This document shows, one piece after another, positions 38,646 through 48,214 of a stretch of DNA of 64,000 bases (position 1 is the first letter of the stretch; each line of letters begins with the position of its first letter). Position numbers and translations under genes: made by a program. The DNA is from Streptomyces phaeolivaceus (lineage in GTDB: Bacteria; Actinomycetota; Actinomycetes; Streptomycetales; Streptomycetaceae): assembly GCF_009184865.1 (NCBI RefSeq), contig NZ_CP045096.1, positions 2,790,001-2,854,000 of the forward strand, in the 5' to 3' direction. The notes under the pieces are model-generated. The model was given only the letters and a program-made list of their open reading frames with translations. It had not been told where the DNA came from and did not search any database.

Positions 38646-40124
38646 TCATAGGAGCCGGCCTTCCGGCTCTGCGGCCTTCGCGCTCGGCTCCTTGACGACC
38701 AGGGGGCGCAGGGCCCAGGCGTCGACGGAGTAACCGAGGCCGACGTCCGGTGCGCTGTGGGCCTGCAGGCGCCACGGGCTGTCGCCCGTCGGGTAGAAGC
38801 GCAGAGTGAGGACCTGCCCGGTGGAGGTCAGGAAGACTTCGGCGAGGGAGTGGTCGACGATCACGCGCAGCTCGATGGGCCCATCGGCGGGGCAGGGCAT
38901 CCGGTAGGAACCGCCCTGGGCCCGGTCGTCCAGCGAGGCGTGATCGCGGTCGACGATGAGTTCGCCGGTGGCGGCGTCGTAGCGGATGTCGAGGTACTCG
39001 GAGCCGTCGGGGGTGGTGAGCAGCCGCAGACAGGCGCCTTCGGCCGGCTCCAGGCGGGCCGTCAGGTCGAAGGCACGGCCGACGCAGCCGAGGTCCACCG
39101 GCTGCGGGCCGTACAGCTCGCCCGAGGCATGGACGGTGTGCTCGCCGCGCAGGGCGAGCAGTTCGGCCGCCGGCTGCTGCCGGAGCGTGCCGTCGGCGCC
39201 GACCGAGATCTCGCGGGGCACCGTGAGCACGCCGGCCCACCCGTCGGCGACGGACCAGGCTTCCTCACGTGCCTCCCAGGACCAGCCCCACAGCAGCCAC
39301 CGGCCGCCCGGTGCGCGCAGCAGCGCGGGTGCGTAGCAGTCGGGGCCGTGGTCGACCAGCACAGGAGGGCCGCCCTCGAAGACATCGCCGTGTTCCTCAC
39401 CGACCAGGGCCACCAGGCATCGTGGAGTGGCGTCGTCCTCGTACCACGCGCTGAAGATGAGGGCACCGGGCCGACCTGACTGTGCGGGGAGGTACTGGGG
39501 GCACTCCCAGCCCTCGCCGGTGCGCAGGTCGGTGCCGGTGACCGGTTCCGGCGCGCGGGCGTCGAGTGGCCCCAGGTAGGTCCAGGTCTCCAGGTCGGGT
39601 GACACGTACTGCAGGACCGCGCCGCGGCCGTCGGAGAGGGCGGCGCCGACCAGCATCCGCCAGCCCTCGCCGTCCCTCCACACGTACGGGTCGCGGTACA
39701 TGGTGCAGCCCTCGGGCCACTCGGGGATGAGGAGGTTCTCGCGCGGGGTGAAGGTCCGGCCGCCATCGAGGGAGGTGGCGGTGGTGACCGGCTGGTGCTG
39801 GGGCGAGCGGTCCCAGCGGTTCGCGGAGTAGAAGGCGACCAGCCGCTCGCCGTCCGAGACGGCGTTGCCGGAGAAGCAGCCGTCGGCGTCCTCGCCTCCG
39901 GCGGTCGGGGTCAGGGCGATCGGCAGTGGCTCCCAGGTCAGCAGGTCGGGGCTGCGGAAGTGGGCCCAGTGCATGTTCGCGTGCGTCGCACCGTAGGGGT
40001 TGTACTGGTGGAAGACGTGGTAGTGGCCGTCATGGAAGACCAGCCCGTTGGGGTCGTTGATCCAGTTCCTCGGCGGACGCAGATGCGCGACGGGCCGGTA
40101 GGGATCGAGGAGTGCGGTGGACAC
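38646..40124 (-). CDS. Glycoside hydrolase family 32 (levanase/invertase/inulinase type)
   Basis: A 492-residue GH32 enzyme that cleaves beta-fructosides such as sucrose, inulin or levan oligomers. The nucleophile motif WINDPNG is near residue 21, the transition-state RDP (MYRDPYVW) near 144, and the acid/base EC motif WECPQYL near 208. A C-terminal beta-sandwich (IELRVIVDHSLAEVFL) completes the fold. No signal peptide is seen, so hydrolysis is probably inside the cell after ABC uptake. It starts at GTG 40124 and leads the operon GH32, binding protein, two permeases, PfkB. Confidence 0.9.
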   Translation of the reverse strand: MSTALLDPYRPVAHLRPPRNWINDPNGLVFHDGHYHVFHQYNPYGATHANMHWAHFRSPDLLTWEPLPIALTPTAGGEDADGCFSGNAVSDGERLVAFYSANRWDRSPQHQPVTTATSLDGGRTFTPRENLLIPEWPEGCTMYRDPYVWRDGEGWRMLVGAALSDGRGAVLQYVSPDLETWTYLGPLDARAPEPVTGTDLRTGEGWECPQYLPAQSGRPGALIFSAWYEDDATPRCLVALVGEEHGDVFEGGPPVLVDHGPDCYAPALLRAPGGRWLLWGWSWEAREEAWSVADGWAGVLTVPREISVGADGTLRQQPAAELLALRGEHTVHASGELYGPQPVDLGCVGRAFDLTARLEPAEGACLRLLTTPDGSEYLDIRYDAATGELIVDRDHASLDDRAQGGSYRMPCPADGPIELRVIVDHSLAEVFLTSTGQVLTLRFYPTGDSPWRLQAHSAPDVGLGYSVDAWALRPLVVKEPSAKAAEPEGRLL

Positions 40125-40670
40125 ACACGTGCCTTTCGGTAGTGCAGGAGGGCGCGCGGGGACAGCCGGCGGAGGCAGCCGGGCCGGTCAGCAAGGCAAC
40201 GGGATCACGCAGCAGGCGAACCCATCTGTCGCAGCCATGGCGTGAGCGGACGTCGCCCGACAGGGGACCGCCGACCACACACCCTCGTCCAGCAGATCGG
40301 GGCGAGTGCTGGCGTACGCAGCCGCAGTGGCAGAGCCGGTGCCGGAAGTGCTGCCGATACCGACTGTCTGACCGGCTGTTGCAGCAGGAAGGAGTCCGGC
40401 CGTGCCCGCGTGCCCAGGGCGCTGGCGATCTTCACCGTTGCGCCGGGGCGAGCTGTCCAGGACGGGCTATGGAGTGGCCCCGCCCCCACCCGCCGGGACG
40501 GACAAGGGCCCCGTGGGCGCGGTGGAACGGGAGATGGCGCCGGATATCAGCCGGTCTCGGCTGCCGGTCGGCGCATTGAAAACGCTGGGGGACATACGTG
40601 TACCCTCACTGTGTTCCGTGTACTGACAGGACCGACGACCGGTCTCAACGGTCGCCTGTCGTAGTGCAAT
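40125..40670. other. Long upstream region of the fructan operon
   Basis: About 550 bases between the GH32 start and the lacI terminator. No supported gene. A clear copy of the lacI operator is not seen; the nearest resemblance is GAAAACGC around 40578. The operon promoter must lie here. GGCGGAGG-like purine runs close to the GH32 start are not well spaced. Confidence 0.45.
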
Positions 40671-40708
40671 GCTTCGCCGTCCCGAGGTCAGAGTCGGGGC
40701 GGCGAAGC
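40671..40708 (-). terminator. Terminator hairpin at end of lacI
   Basis: GCTTCGCCGTCCCGA (40671-40685) pairs with TCGGGGCGGCGAAGC (40694-40708), one mismatch in 15, nine- to ten-base loop; the right arm and loop include the lacI stop. No T-run, as often in Streptomyces. Confidence 0.65.
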
Positions 40709-41746
40709 GACCGATGCCCGCGCCACCAGCGGGCAAGACAGCAACTCCTGAGCATCCGGGCCCGGTGGCCGACCCGGAGTCCTGGTGAGAGCGAGCAACT
40801 GGGCAACAGCCCGCGCCCCCATCTCGTAGTGCGGAAGCTGGACGGTGCTCAGCGCCGGGTAAAGGGCCTCGCAGACCAGCTCCTGGTTGTCGAACCCCAC
40901 GACCGACAGATCGCCGGGGACGAACAGTCCCAACTCGGCGGCAGCCCGGTACACACCGGCGGCCATCCGGTCGTTGAAGCAGAACAACGCCGTCGGACGC
41001 CTCTCGGCTGTCAGCAACCTCCGCGCGGCCCGGTAGCCCGCAGCCACATCACCCGCGGCGGTGCCCACGGGCGCCGCTGTCTCAGCGGCGACCAGCGACG
41101 GGTCATAGGCGACACCGGCCTCGTCCAGGGCCTTGCGGTAGCCCTCGATACGGCCGTGCAGAGCCGGGATGTCAGCCGTTCCCACGACCATCCCGATCCT
41201 GCGGTGACCGTGGCCGGTCAGCTCACGCACCGCCGTGTAGCCGCCCTGAACCTCATCGGGCACCACGAACGGAACCGCGAGATCCTCGGGCCGGGCGTCC
41301 AGCAGCACCGTGGGCGTCGAGCGCAGGCTCTCCGGCAGTCTCACGACCCGGTGGTACATCGCCGCGTACAGCACACCGTCGACCTGCCGCTGGAGCAGCA
41401 TCTCGATACTCCGGCGCTCCAGATCGGCGTCCCCTCCGGTGTTGACCAGCAGCAGCACCATGCCCTGGGCTGCTGCGGCCTCCTGCGCACCGAGAATGAT
41501 CCCGCCCGCGTTGGGAGAAGTGGCGATCTCGTCGCTGATGAAACCGATGGTCTGCGAACGCTGCGTCCGCAGGCCCCGGGCCAGCCCGTTCGGCGCGTAC
41601 CCGAGCTCTGCGGCGACCTGCAGAACCCGCTGCCGGGTCTCCGCGCTGGCCCGCTTGCCCTCCACGTCGTTCAGGATGTGCGACACGGTCGCGGTCGACA
41701 CACCTGCCGCCGCGGCCACGTCCTTGATCCCGATCCGGCGCGCCAT
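40688..41746 (-). CDS. LacI-family repressor of fructan/sucrose genes
   Basis: A 352-residue regulator. The N-terminal HTH and hinge are RIGIKDVAAAAGVSTATVSH, then ETRQRVLQVAAELGYAPNGLARGLRT. The periplasmic-binding-protein-like domain follows (IGFISDEIATSPNAGGIILG ... SVVGFDNQELVCEAL). An 18-bp perfect palindrome sits 33 bp upstream of its ATG, so it is probably autoregulated, and by position it should also control the GH32 operon. Effector is likely a fructoside (inference). Confidence 0.85.
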   Translation of the reverse strand: MARRIGIKDVAAAAGVSTATVSHILNDVEGKRASAETRQRVLQVAAELGYAPNGLARGLRTQRSQTIGFISDEIATSPNAGGIILGAQEAAAAQGMVLLLVNTGGDADLERRSIEMLLQRQVDGVLYAAMYHRVVRLPESLRSTPTVLLDARPEDLAVPFVVPDEVQGGYTAVRELTGHGHRRIGMVVGTADIPALHGRIEGYRKALDEAGVAYDPSLVAAETAAPVGTAAGDVAAGYRAARRLLTAERRPTALFCFNDRMAAGVYRAAAELGLFVPGDLSVVGFDNQELVCEALYPALSTVQLPHYEMGARAVAQLLALTRTPGRPPGPDAQELLSCPLVARASVASPPRL

Positions 41747-41778
41747 GAACCCCTGCCCAAAGTAGTGGAAACCGGGTT

Positions 41779-41796
41779 GGCTAAACGTTTAGCCAT
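41779..41796. promoter_or_regulatory. LacI operator
   Basis: TGGCTAAACGTTTAGCCA, an 18-bp perfect palindrome with the central CG step usual for LacI-family sites. It is upstream of the lacI start at 41746. Confidence 0.85.
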
Positions 41797-42039
41797 CGGT
41801 GTGCACATGAGAGTGCCCCCGGTCACAGCTCCTGTCAATGGCCCGTTACGAACTCTTGTCCGCGACGTGTCCCCCGGTCGGCAGCCGTGCCTGCCGAGCG
41901 GCTCGACGGTGGCGGCGGAGTTCATGCTCGGCGGGTGCCAGGGATGGCAGGCCGGTGATGATCGGGAGATGCGTCCGCGACGTAGGCTGTGCCGCCACGG
42001 TCCGGGGTGGGCGAGCAAGGCGAACAAGAGGTGGGGAAC

Positions 42040-43431
42040 TTGAATGGGAAGCGGATCGCGGTCAAGGTCGGCCTCGCGTTCGCCGGATGCGTGCTCTTGG
42101 TTCTGGCTGCCGTGGCTTTGCGCCCTCTGGTCGGGCACGGCGGCTCCGGTTCCCCGGCAGAGCCGGTGTCCGGGCCTCCTGTGGGCCTGGAGCCGGTGGC
42201 CACTCCGTCCGTGGCCGGCCCGGTGCCGCGCGGCAGCGGCAGCGGGACCGCCGATGACGTGAACGGGGACGGGTACGCGGACCTGGTCTACGCCGCGCCC
42301 GCCCTTGGCGCGCCGAGTGCGGACGGCGACGACGGGCGGTCCGCCTACCTCGGTGTGGTCTACGGTTCCCCACGGGGACTTGACCCGACCACCCGCACTG
42401 TCATCGAGCCGGAGGACACCCGCCTTCCCCCCTACCTGGCCCCGGGAACGCTCCCGACCGCCGATCTCGACGGTGACGGCTTCGCGGACATCCTGGCCGG
42501 CGGGCATGTGGTCTGGGGCGGTCCCACCGGTCCGCGTGACAGTGTGCCCGCAGCGGAACTGGGCGGTGTGCCGGGGGACTTCGACGGCGACGGTCGGCAG
42601 GATCTCGCCGTGACCGAGGCCGTGGGAGAGAAATACGACGAGCAGTATCAACTCCGTGTGCTGTACGGGCCGTTCACCCGTGAGGGCAAGCCCCGCCGTA
42701 CAGGGGCGGCCCGTCCGAGCCCGGTGGCCGAGGCCGGGCTCGGCTACGAGGACGCCGACTTCTCGCTCACCGCCGGTGACGCGGACGGCGACCGGGCCAC
42801 CGACCTTGTCGTCACGGCCCACGGGGACGACGAGCAGGAACCCGCGGTGCTCCTGCACGGCGGCGAGGGTCCGGGCGGATTCGCGGTCCGGGCATCGTAC
42901 TTGCGGACCGGCAGCTCCGTGGCGTTCGGTGACTTCGACGGCGACGGCAAGGGCGACGTCGCTGTCGGCGACAACGGCACCCGCAACGGGGAGCCGGGAG
43001 CCGACGCGCAGGACCCCGCGGTCCACGACACCGTCACCGTCCACTACGGCGGGAATCGCCCCGACAAGCGCCTCAAGCCCGGCGCGAGCGGAGACTACTT
43101 GACGGAAGACATCGACGACGACGGCCGCGACGAGCTGCTGATCTCCGTCGAGGGCGGTGTCAGAATCCTGCGTGGGAGCGCCGACGGACTGAGTACGGAC
43201 AAGGCCGCCACCGTGCGCCGCGACGGCGCAGGCGAGGAGGTCCCCGCCGCCGAACGGTCGGCCCGCTTCACGACAGTGCGGGACTTCGACCGGGACGGGC
43301 GCGCCGAGGTCGTGTTCGGATGGTCCCCCGTCGGCGAACGGGGAGGCAGCACGGGGCCGTCTCGGTGGTGGGTGCTCGAAGGCGGCACCGACACGGTCAC
43401 GGCTTTCACGGACGCGAAGTTCTTCGACTGA
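42040..43431 (+). CDS. FG-GAP/VCBS-repeat surface protein
   Basis: A 463-residue protein anchored by one N-terminal helix (VGLAFAGCVLLVLAAVALRPLVG), then seven calcium-loop repeats of D-x-D-x-D-G-x-x-D type: DVNGDGYADL, DLDGDGFADI, DFDGDGRQDL, DADGDRATDL, DFDGDGKGDV, DIDDDGRDEL, DFDRDGRAEV. This fits an integrin-alpha-like beta-propeller outside the cell. I prefer the TTG start at 42040 with GAGG seven bases upstream; GTG 42031 is in frame. Role unknown; adhesive or carbohydrate-binding functions are possible. Confidence 0.8.
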   Translation: MNGKRIAVKVGLAFAGCVLLVLAAVALRPLVGHGGSGSPAEPVSGPPVGLEPVATPSVAGPVPRGSGSGTADDVNGDGYADLVYAAPALGAPSADGDDGRSAYLGVVYGSPRGLDPTTRTVIEPEDTRLPPYLAPGTLPTADLDGDGFADILAGGHVVWGGPTGPRDSVPAAELGGVPGDFDGDGRQDLAVTEAVGEKYDEQYQLRVLYGPFTREGKPRRTGAARPSPVAEAGLGYEDADFSLTAGDADGDRATDLVVTAHGDDEQEPAVLLHGGEGPGGFAVRASYLRTGSSVAFGDFDGDGKGDVAVGDNGTRNGEPGADAQDPAVHDTVTVHYGGNRPDKRLKPGASGDYLTEDIDDDGRDELLISVEGGVRILRGSADGLSTDKAATVRRDGAGEEVPAAERSARFTTVRDFDRDGRAEVVFGWSPVGERGGSTGPSRWWVLEGGTDTVTAFTDAKFFD

Positions 43432-43506
43432 GACGACGCCCGCACCGGCACGATTGCAACGGAGTGGGGCGGCCTCGCCGCCGAGTGCGCCCCTCCTGCC
43501 GGTCGT

Positions 43507-43902
43507 TCAGTCGTTGTCCTCGCGCTCGGAGTGCGGCCTCTGCGGCGGGGCCGTGGTGCCTCGGGGTATCAGGTGCGTCGGCAGGACGATGTGCCGGGCC
43601 CGGTCCGCGTCGGCGTCGTTGATGAGTTCCAGGGCCAGCTCGGCGGCGGCGCGGCCCATGTCGGAGGGGGACTGGGCGACGGTGGACAGGTCGAGCCATT
43701 CGGCCATCAGCTGGTCGTCGAAGCCGAGGACGGAGATTCGATCGGGCACCTCGATCTGGACGGTGCGCAGGCTCAGGATCAGGGAGGCGGCGAGCTCGTC
43801 CTGCTCGGCGAAGATCGCGGTGGGGGGTTCCCGCAGGCTCAGCAGGTTGCCGACCGCCTGGGTGGCACCGCGTTTGTCGCGGCAGCCGACAGTGGGACTC
43901 AT
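43507..43902 (-). pseudogene. LacI-family regulator, C-terminal fragment at prophage border
   Basis: About 125 codons match the last third of a LacI-family sugar regulator: TAIFAEQDELAASLILSLRT, VPDRISVLGFDDQLMAEWLD, VAQSPSDMGRAAAELALELI. The DNA-binding and most of the effector domain are absent, and homology ends near 43890, where phage tail sequence begins in the opposite direction. The truncation therefore coincides with the edge of the prophage remnant. Confidence 0.8.
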
Positions 43903-43913
43903 GGACCGGCAGC

Positions 43914-44540
43914 GTGGAGGCCCTGCCCGGCCGGGCGGTCACCGCGCTGTCCTCCCTGGGCAGCCGCCTGGCGGGGACGGCCAACAGCGCAGGGCAGCGC
44001 TTCAAGGACGCGGCAGCGACCAAAGCGACCGAATTCATCGGCTGGCTGGGACGGCTCCCGGGCCGCAGCACCGCCGCCGTCGGCAACACGGGGAGCCTGC
44101 TCTACGGCAAGGGCCGCGACGTGGTCACCGGCCTGTGGCGCGGTATCGCCTCGCTGGGGGGCTGGCTGTGGGACAAGGTCGGGGACTTCGTCACCGACAA
44201 CGTGGTCGGCGCCGCCACCTCGTTCCTGGACATCGGCTCGCCGTCGAAGGTGCTGGGCGACGAGGTCGGGCACTGGCTGCCGCCGGGTATCGCCGAGGGC
44301 GCGGAGGACAACCGCGGCGTCCTCGACGACACGATGCGCGGCCTCGTCGACCCTGCCCTCGCCATGCCCGGCGCGTCCGGGCTGGCCGGGACGGCGCCGC
44401 TTGCCGCCTCCGGCGCCGCCGGAGGGACCCTCACCGTGCGCGTGCTCCTCGAAGGACCGCAAGGTCTGACCAGCCTGATCCGCGAGATCGTCGCCGACGT
44501 CGGCGGCGGCAGCGTGGAGAGGGCGTTCGGCACCCCGTAA
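43914..44540 (+). pseudogene. Tail tape-measure protein, C-terminal fragment
   Basis: The 208 codons match only the end of a phage tape-measure protein: a helical hydrophobic part (RGIASLGGWLWDKVGDFVTD), then DIGSPSKVLGDEVGHWLPPGIAEGAED, the typical 'SPSK' tail-end motif. Tape-measure genes usually run for thousands of bases, so nearly all of this one is missing upstream of the LacI junction. The GTG at 43914 is merely the first in-frame start in the remnant. It ends 12 bases before the next tail gene's start. Confidence 0.75.
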
Positions 44541-44552
44541 GGAGGCTCCGTC

Positions 44553-46680
44553 GTGGTGTTCCCGCAGACCCCGCTCATCGTCGCCATCAGCCTCTTCGTG
44601 GGCGGTTCGTGGGTGGACATCACCGCCGACGTCTACAACCGCGAGAAGATCGCGATGACGTGGGGGCGGCAGGACTGGGCGTCGACCGCCGACCCCACCC
44701 GCTGCCCGCTCACCCTGAACAACGGCCACAGCAAGGCGGCCCCCGGCATCCTGGGCCGGTACTCCCGGCGCAACCCGCGCTCCGACCTGTGTGGATGGAA
44801 GCCCTCCTGACCGCCAACACGGGCGGCGCCGAGGCGCTGGTATGGCAGTCGCCGTCCCGCTGGGTCGGCGGCACCGACACCTGGTCGGACGTCGTCTACG
44901 AGCGCGCCGAGATGGTGCGGATGCTCGGCGATACGGGCTGGCTGGACCGCATGATCTTCATGACCGCCGACATGCACGCCCTGTCCATCTGCTCCGGCCC
45001 GAACAACGGCTACGGCCGGTTCCCGATGTTCATGTTCGCGGGGCTCGACGCGGGCGCCTGGTCCACCGGCCCCGAGTACGACATCGGCTCCGTCGCCGGG
45101 CGCCGCCAGTACGGCACCATGCGCGTGACCGACTCCGGGCACACCATCGCTCTGGCCGGCACCGGCTACCGCGACGGCCGCGTCATGATGAGCCACACCG
45201 CCCACATCCAGGCCGACAGCCGGGTGTTCGCCCTGGACTACGGCGCCGGCCACATCTCCGACCCGTTCCACCCCACCGACGACGACCAGCGCTTGCGCAA
45301 CGAGATCACCGCCCGGCGCACCGACGGCGGCGAGTACACCTACGCCAAGACCACCGGCCCGCAGAACACAGGCGACCCGGCCGAGGACGTCGACGGCGTC
45401 GGCGTCTACGACGAGGGCATCGAGCTGAACGTCGCCGACGACACCCAGCTGCCCGACCAGGCCGCCTGGCGCGTCTTCCTGTCCACGGTCGACGAGGACC
45501 GCTACCCGCTGGTGCGGGTCGACCTCGCCGCGAACCCGTCCCTGGCCGACGACCTGACGAGCCTGAACCCGGGCGACCGGATCACCGTCGCCAACCCGCC
45601 CGAGTGGCTGCCGCCCGGCCCGATCGAGCTGATCGCCGAAGGCGGCACCGAACCGATCGGCCACCCCAACGACTGGGACATGCAGCTCAACGCCTCCCCC
45701 GGCACGCCGTGGCTGGTGGCCCACATCCCGGCCAGCGAGGCGACCGCAGGCCCGAACCAGCCCAACCGCGCGGACAGCAACGCCAGCCACCTGGTCACGG
45801 CCGTCGACGACAACGACACCACGTTCCGCGTCCACACCCCGCCCAACGGGATCTTCGACCGGGCCACGTGGATCCAGAGCAGCGGCCTGACCGGGGTCAT
45901 GTCCCTGCAGTTCCCGTTCGACCTGAAGCTGGGAGGGGAGATCGTCCGCTGTACGGCCTGCACGCCGAGCGCCCTGGACCGGTTCACGCGCAGCACCTCC
46001 AACGGCTGGGGCACCAGCGAGGTCGGCGGGGCCTGGTCGACGTCCGGCGGCGCGGCTGCCGACTTCGACACCAACGGCAGCAGCGGCCGGCACATCGCGA
46101 ACACCCGGAACGTCTTCCGGTTCACCTCGCTCAACGCCACCCAGCTGACCGACGTGGACGTACGGGCGAGCGTCACCATCCCCGTCGTCCCCACCGGCGA
46201 CGCCCTGTACGCGTTCGTCCTGGCCCGCGCCAACGTCGCCACCGACGTCTACTACTTCGCCCGCCTGATGGTCAGCACGTCCAGCACGGTGCAGCTGAGC
46301 CTCCGCAAACGGCTGCCCGCCGAGACGCTGCTCGCCACCGCCGCCCACACCCTGCCCTTCACCGCGGGGGCGACGTACCGCGTCCGCCTCCAGATCGAGG
46401 GCAGCACCGTCCGCGCCAAGGCCTGGCCGCGGGCGGGGTCGAGCCGGTCGACTGGGAGGTGTCCGCGACGGACACCGGCATCACCGCCGCCGGCGCGGTA
46501 GGGCTGCGCACCCTCGTCCCGACGGCGAACACCAACGCCCTCCCGGTGACCTACACGTTCGACGACCTGGAGGTCTTCCCCCAGGTCATGACCGTGACCC
46601 GGAGCATCAACACGATCAGCAAGGGGCACGCCGCGGGCGCCCCGATCTCGCTCGCCCAGCCCGCACCCGTCCCCCTGTAG
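44553..46680 (+). pseudogene. Rearranged phage minor tail gene with PhoD-like insert
   Basis: GTG 44553 follows GGAGG and reads WVDITADVYNREKIAMTWGR, a common start for actinophage minor tail proteins, but the frame stops at 44810. The next frame carries a metallophosphatase (PhoD-like) end, EALVWQSPSRWVGGTDTWSD and MIFMTADMHALSI, then returns to tail-protein sequence (LDYGAGHISDPF, DDDQRLRNEITARRTDGG). A further frameshift near 46430 moves the last 80 codons (EPVDWEVSATDTGITAAG) to a third frame. An internal deletion or recombination near 44800 best explains the chimera. Confidence 0.75.
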
Positions 46681-46690
46681 GAGGCCCGCA

Positions 46691-47221
46691 GTGTCCATCC
46701 CCCAGTGGTTCGCGGGCCAGATCCTCCTCGCGGACGAAATGAACGCCAGGAACGAACGGCAGGTCCAGCAGGAGAACGACCAGACCCGCACCTCCTCGAC
46801 CACGGTCATCAACTCGGAGATCACGTTCACTCCCGAGCCGAACGCGACCTACCTGTACTGGCTGTGGATCGCCTACTCGGCCACCATCAACTGCGGCTTC
46901 CGATGGAGCTGGCTCGCCGCCGGAGCCACGTTCTGCTCCTTCACCCAGTCCATCTCCAGCCCCGGCGCGAGCGGCACCGCCAACACCCCGCAGTCCGTGA
47001 ACTTCCGGCGGCCGGCGAACACCACCGGCCGTCTCGCCGGCGGCTCCGACGCGACCTCCCCGCCGGCGAACTTCCACTCGGCCTACGACGTGGGGACATT
47101 CACCACCGACGGCACCATCAGCACGGTGACGATGCAGTTCGCCCAGGCCGTCTCCCACGCCGACCAGACCATCCTGCGCGGCGGCAACCAGACCCGCATG
47201 ATCTACCGCCGCATCGGCTGA
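46691..47221 (+). CDS. Phage tail-associated protein
   Basis: An intact 176-residue protein, start GTG 46691 with GGAGG seven bases upstream. It opens SIPQWFAGQILLADEMNARN, a pattern of tail fibre or virion proteins located between minor tail and lysis genes, and is rich in Thr/Ser/Asn beta-like sequence (TINCGFRWSWLAAGATFCSF). No enzymatic motif. It is eleven bases downstream of the broken tail gene. Likely a structural component. Confidence 0.65.
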   Translation: MSIPQWFAGQILLADEMNARNERQVQQENDQTRTSSTTVINSEITFTPEPNATYLYWLWIAYSATINCGFRWSWLAAGATFCSFTQSISSPGASGTANTPQSVNFRRPANTTGRLAGGSDATSPPANFHSAYDVGTFTTDGTISTVTMQFAQAVSHADQTILRGGNQTRMIYRRIG

Positions 47222-47285
47222 CCCCTGCCCGCCCGTCCCGCCCCGAGCCACCAGGCCTGGGCGCTTCTGCTGCCTTGGAGGGCTC

Positions 47286-48025
47286 ATGGCACCACCCCTG
47301 TCCCACGACCGGCTCATCGCGATCCTCAAGGCCGAGGGCGTGAAGATCTCCGAGTACCCGGGCTGGCGCGACCGCGAGCGCGACGACGAGACCGGCAAGC
47401 CGTTCGGGCCCGTCCACATGGTCCTCAACCACCACACCGCCGGGCTCAACGCCCGCGACACGGTGGCCAAGAACGGCGTCGCCGGACTGCCCGGCCCGCT
47501 CACCTGGCGAAGACGGGCGTGGCCACCCTGTGCTCGGCGGGCCGTACGAACCACGCCGGGCTCATGGCCCGCAACGCCTACGAGTCGTTCCTCAACGAGG
47601 CCTCCGCCCACCCGGCGCCGTCGAAGGCGTCCGGCACGGTCGACGGCAACGACGTCGCGTACGGCATCGAGACTGAGAATCTCGGCGACGACAAGGACGT
47701 CTACCCGCGCGTCCAGTACGACGCCTGGGTCCTGATCAACGCCGCGTTCTGCCGGGCCTACGGCTGGTCCGCAGAGTCGTGCGGCTGCCACAAGGAGACG
47801 TCGATCGAGGGCAAGCCCGATCCCCGCGGCCCCGTCGAGGGCTACGGCACGCGCGGCCGGTTCGCGTTCACCCCGAAGCAGCTCCGGGCCGACGTCGAGG
47901 AGCGGCTCAAACACCCGGCGTCCTGGTCGCCCGGCACGACCACGCCGGCCCCGAAGCCACCCACGACCGAGGAGCGGCTGACCTCTCTGGAGAAGCGCGT
48001 CACCGCGCTGGAAAAGAAGGGCTGA
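47286..48025 (+). pseudogene. Endolysin: N-acetylmuramoyl-L-alanine amidase, frameshifted
   Basis: The first frame starts MAPPLSHDRLIAILKAEGVK and includes the zinc-ligand motif LNHHTAG of PGRP/Amidase_2 enzymes. It is lost near 47505 (GPL followed by Arg-rich sequence). The second frame resumes as HLAKTGVATLCSAGRTNHAGL, continues VAYGIETENLGDD and the second zinc/catalytic segment CGCHKETS, and ends in a short coiled coil (EERLTSLEKRVTALEKK). A small deletion between the halves removed the residues expected around the junction, so no full enzyme can be made. Followed immediately by a holin gene. Confidence 0.85.
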
Positions 48026-48028
48026 CCC

Positions 48029-48214
48029 ATGAGAATCGCCAGCATCGCCAAGTCCCTGATCGCCGGTCTCGCGGCCGGATCCGCCGCCGCGGTCACGGCC
48101 GTGCAGGACAACGTGGTCACGACCGGCGAGGGCGTCACCATCGTGCTCGCCGTCCTCGGCGCGTGGGGCATCACCTACGCCGTGCCCAACAAGCCCAGCG
48201 CCCCGGACGCCTGA
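48029..48214 (+). CDS. Holin-like small membrane protein
   Basis: A 61-residue protein beginning three bases after the endolysin stop. It has two hydrophobic helices (IAGLAAGSAAAVTAVQ; VTIVLAVLGAWGITYAV) and a short charged tail, the size and position of actinophage holins that let endolysin reach the wall. It overlaps the next gene as TGATG. Confidence 0.75.
   Translation: MRIASIAKSLIAGLAAGSAAAVTAVQDNVVTTGEGVTIVLAVLGAWGITYAVPNKPSAPDA

Noticed and set aside
37198..39240. Binding protein extended to 680 residues
   Set aside because: The extension overlaps the GH32 gene antisense-like frames and precedes a perfect lipoprotein signal starting at ATG 38550.
40242..40664. 140-codon plus-strand ORF in the GH32 leader
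   Set aside because: Arg/Gly-rich composition, no ribosome site, no recognisable motif; listed as intergenic instead.
40125..40670. Riboswitch or attenuator in the long GH32 leader
   Set aside because: No recognised riboswitch core or leader peptide could be found by eye. The length alone is not evidence.
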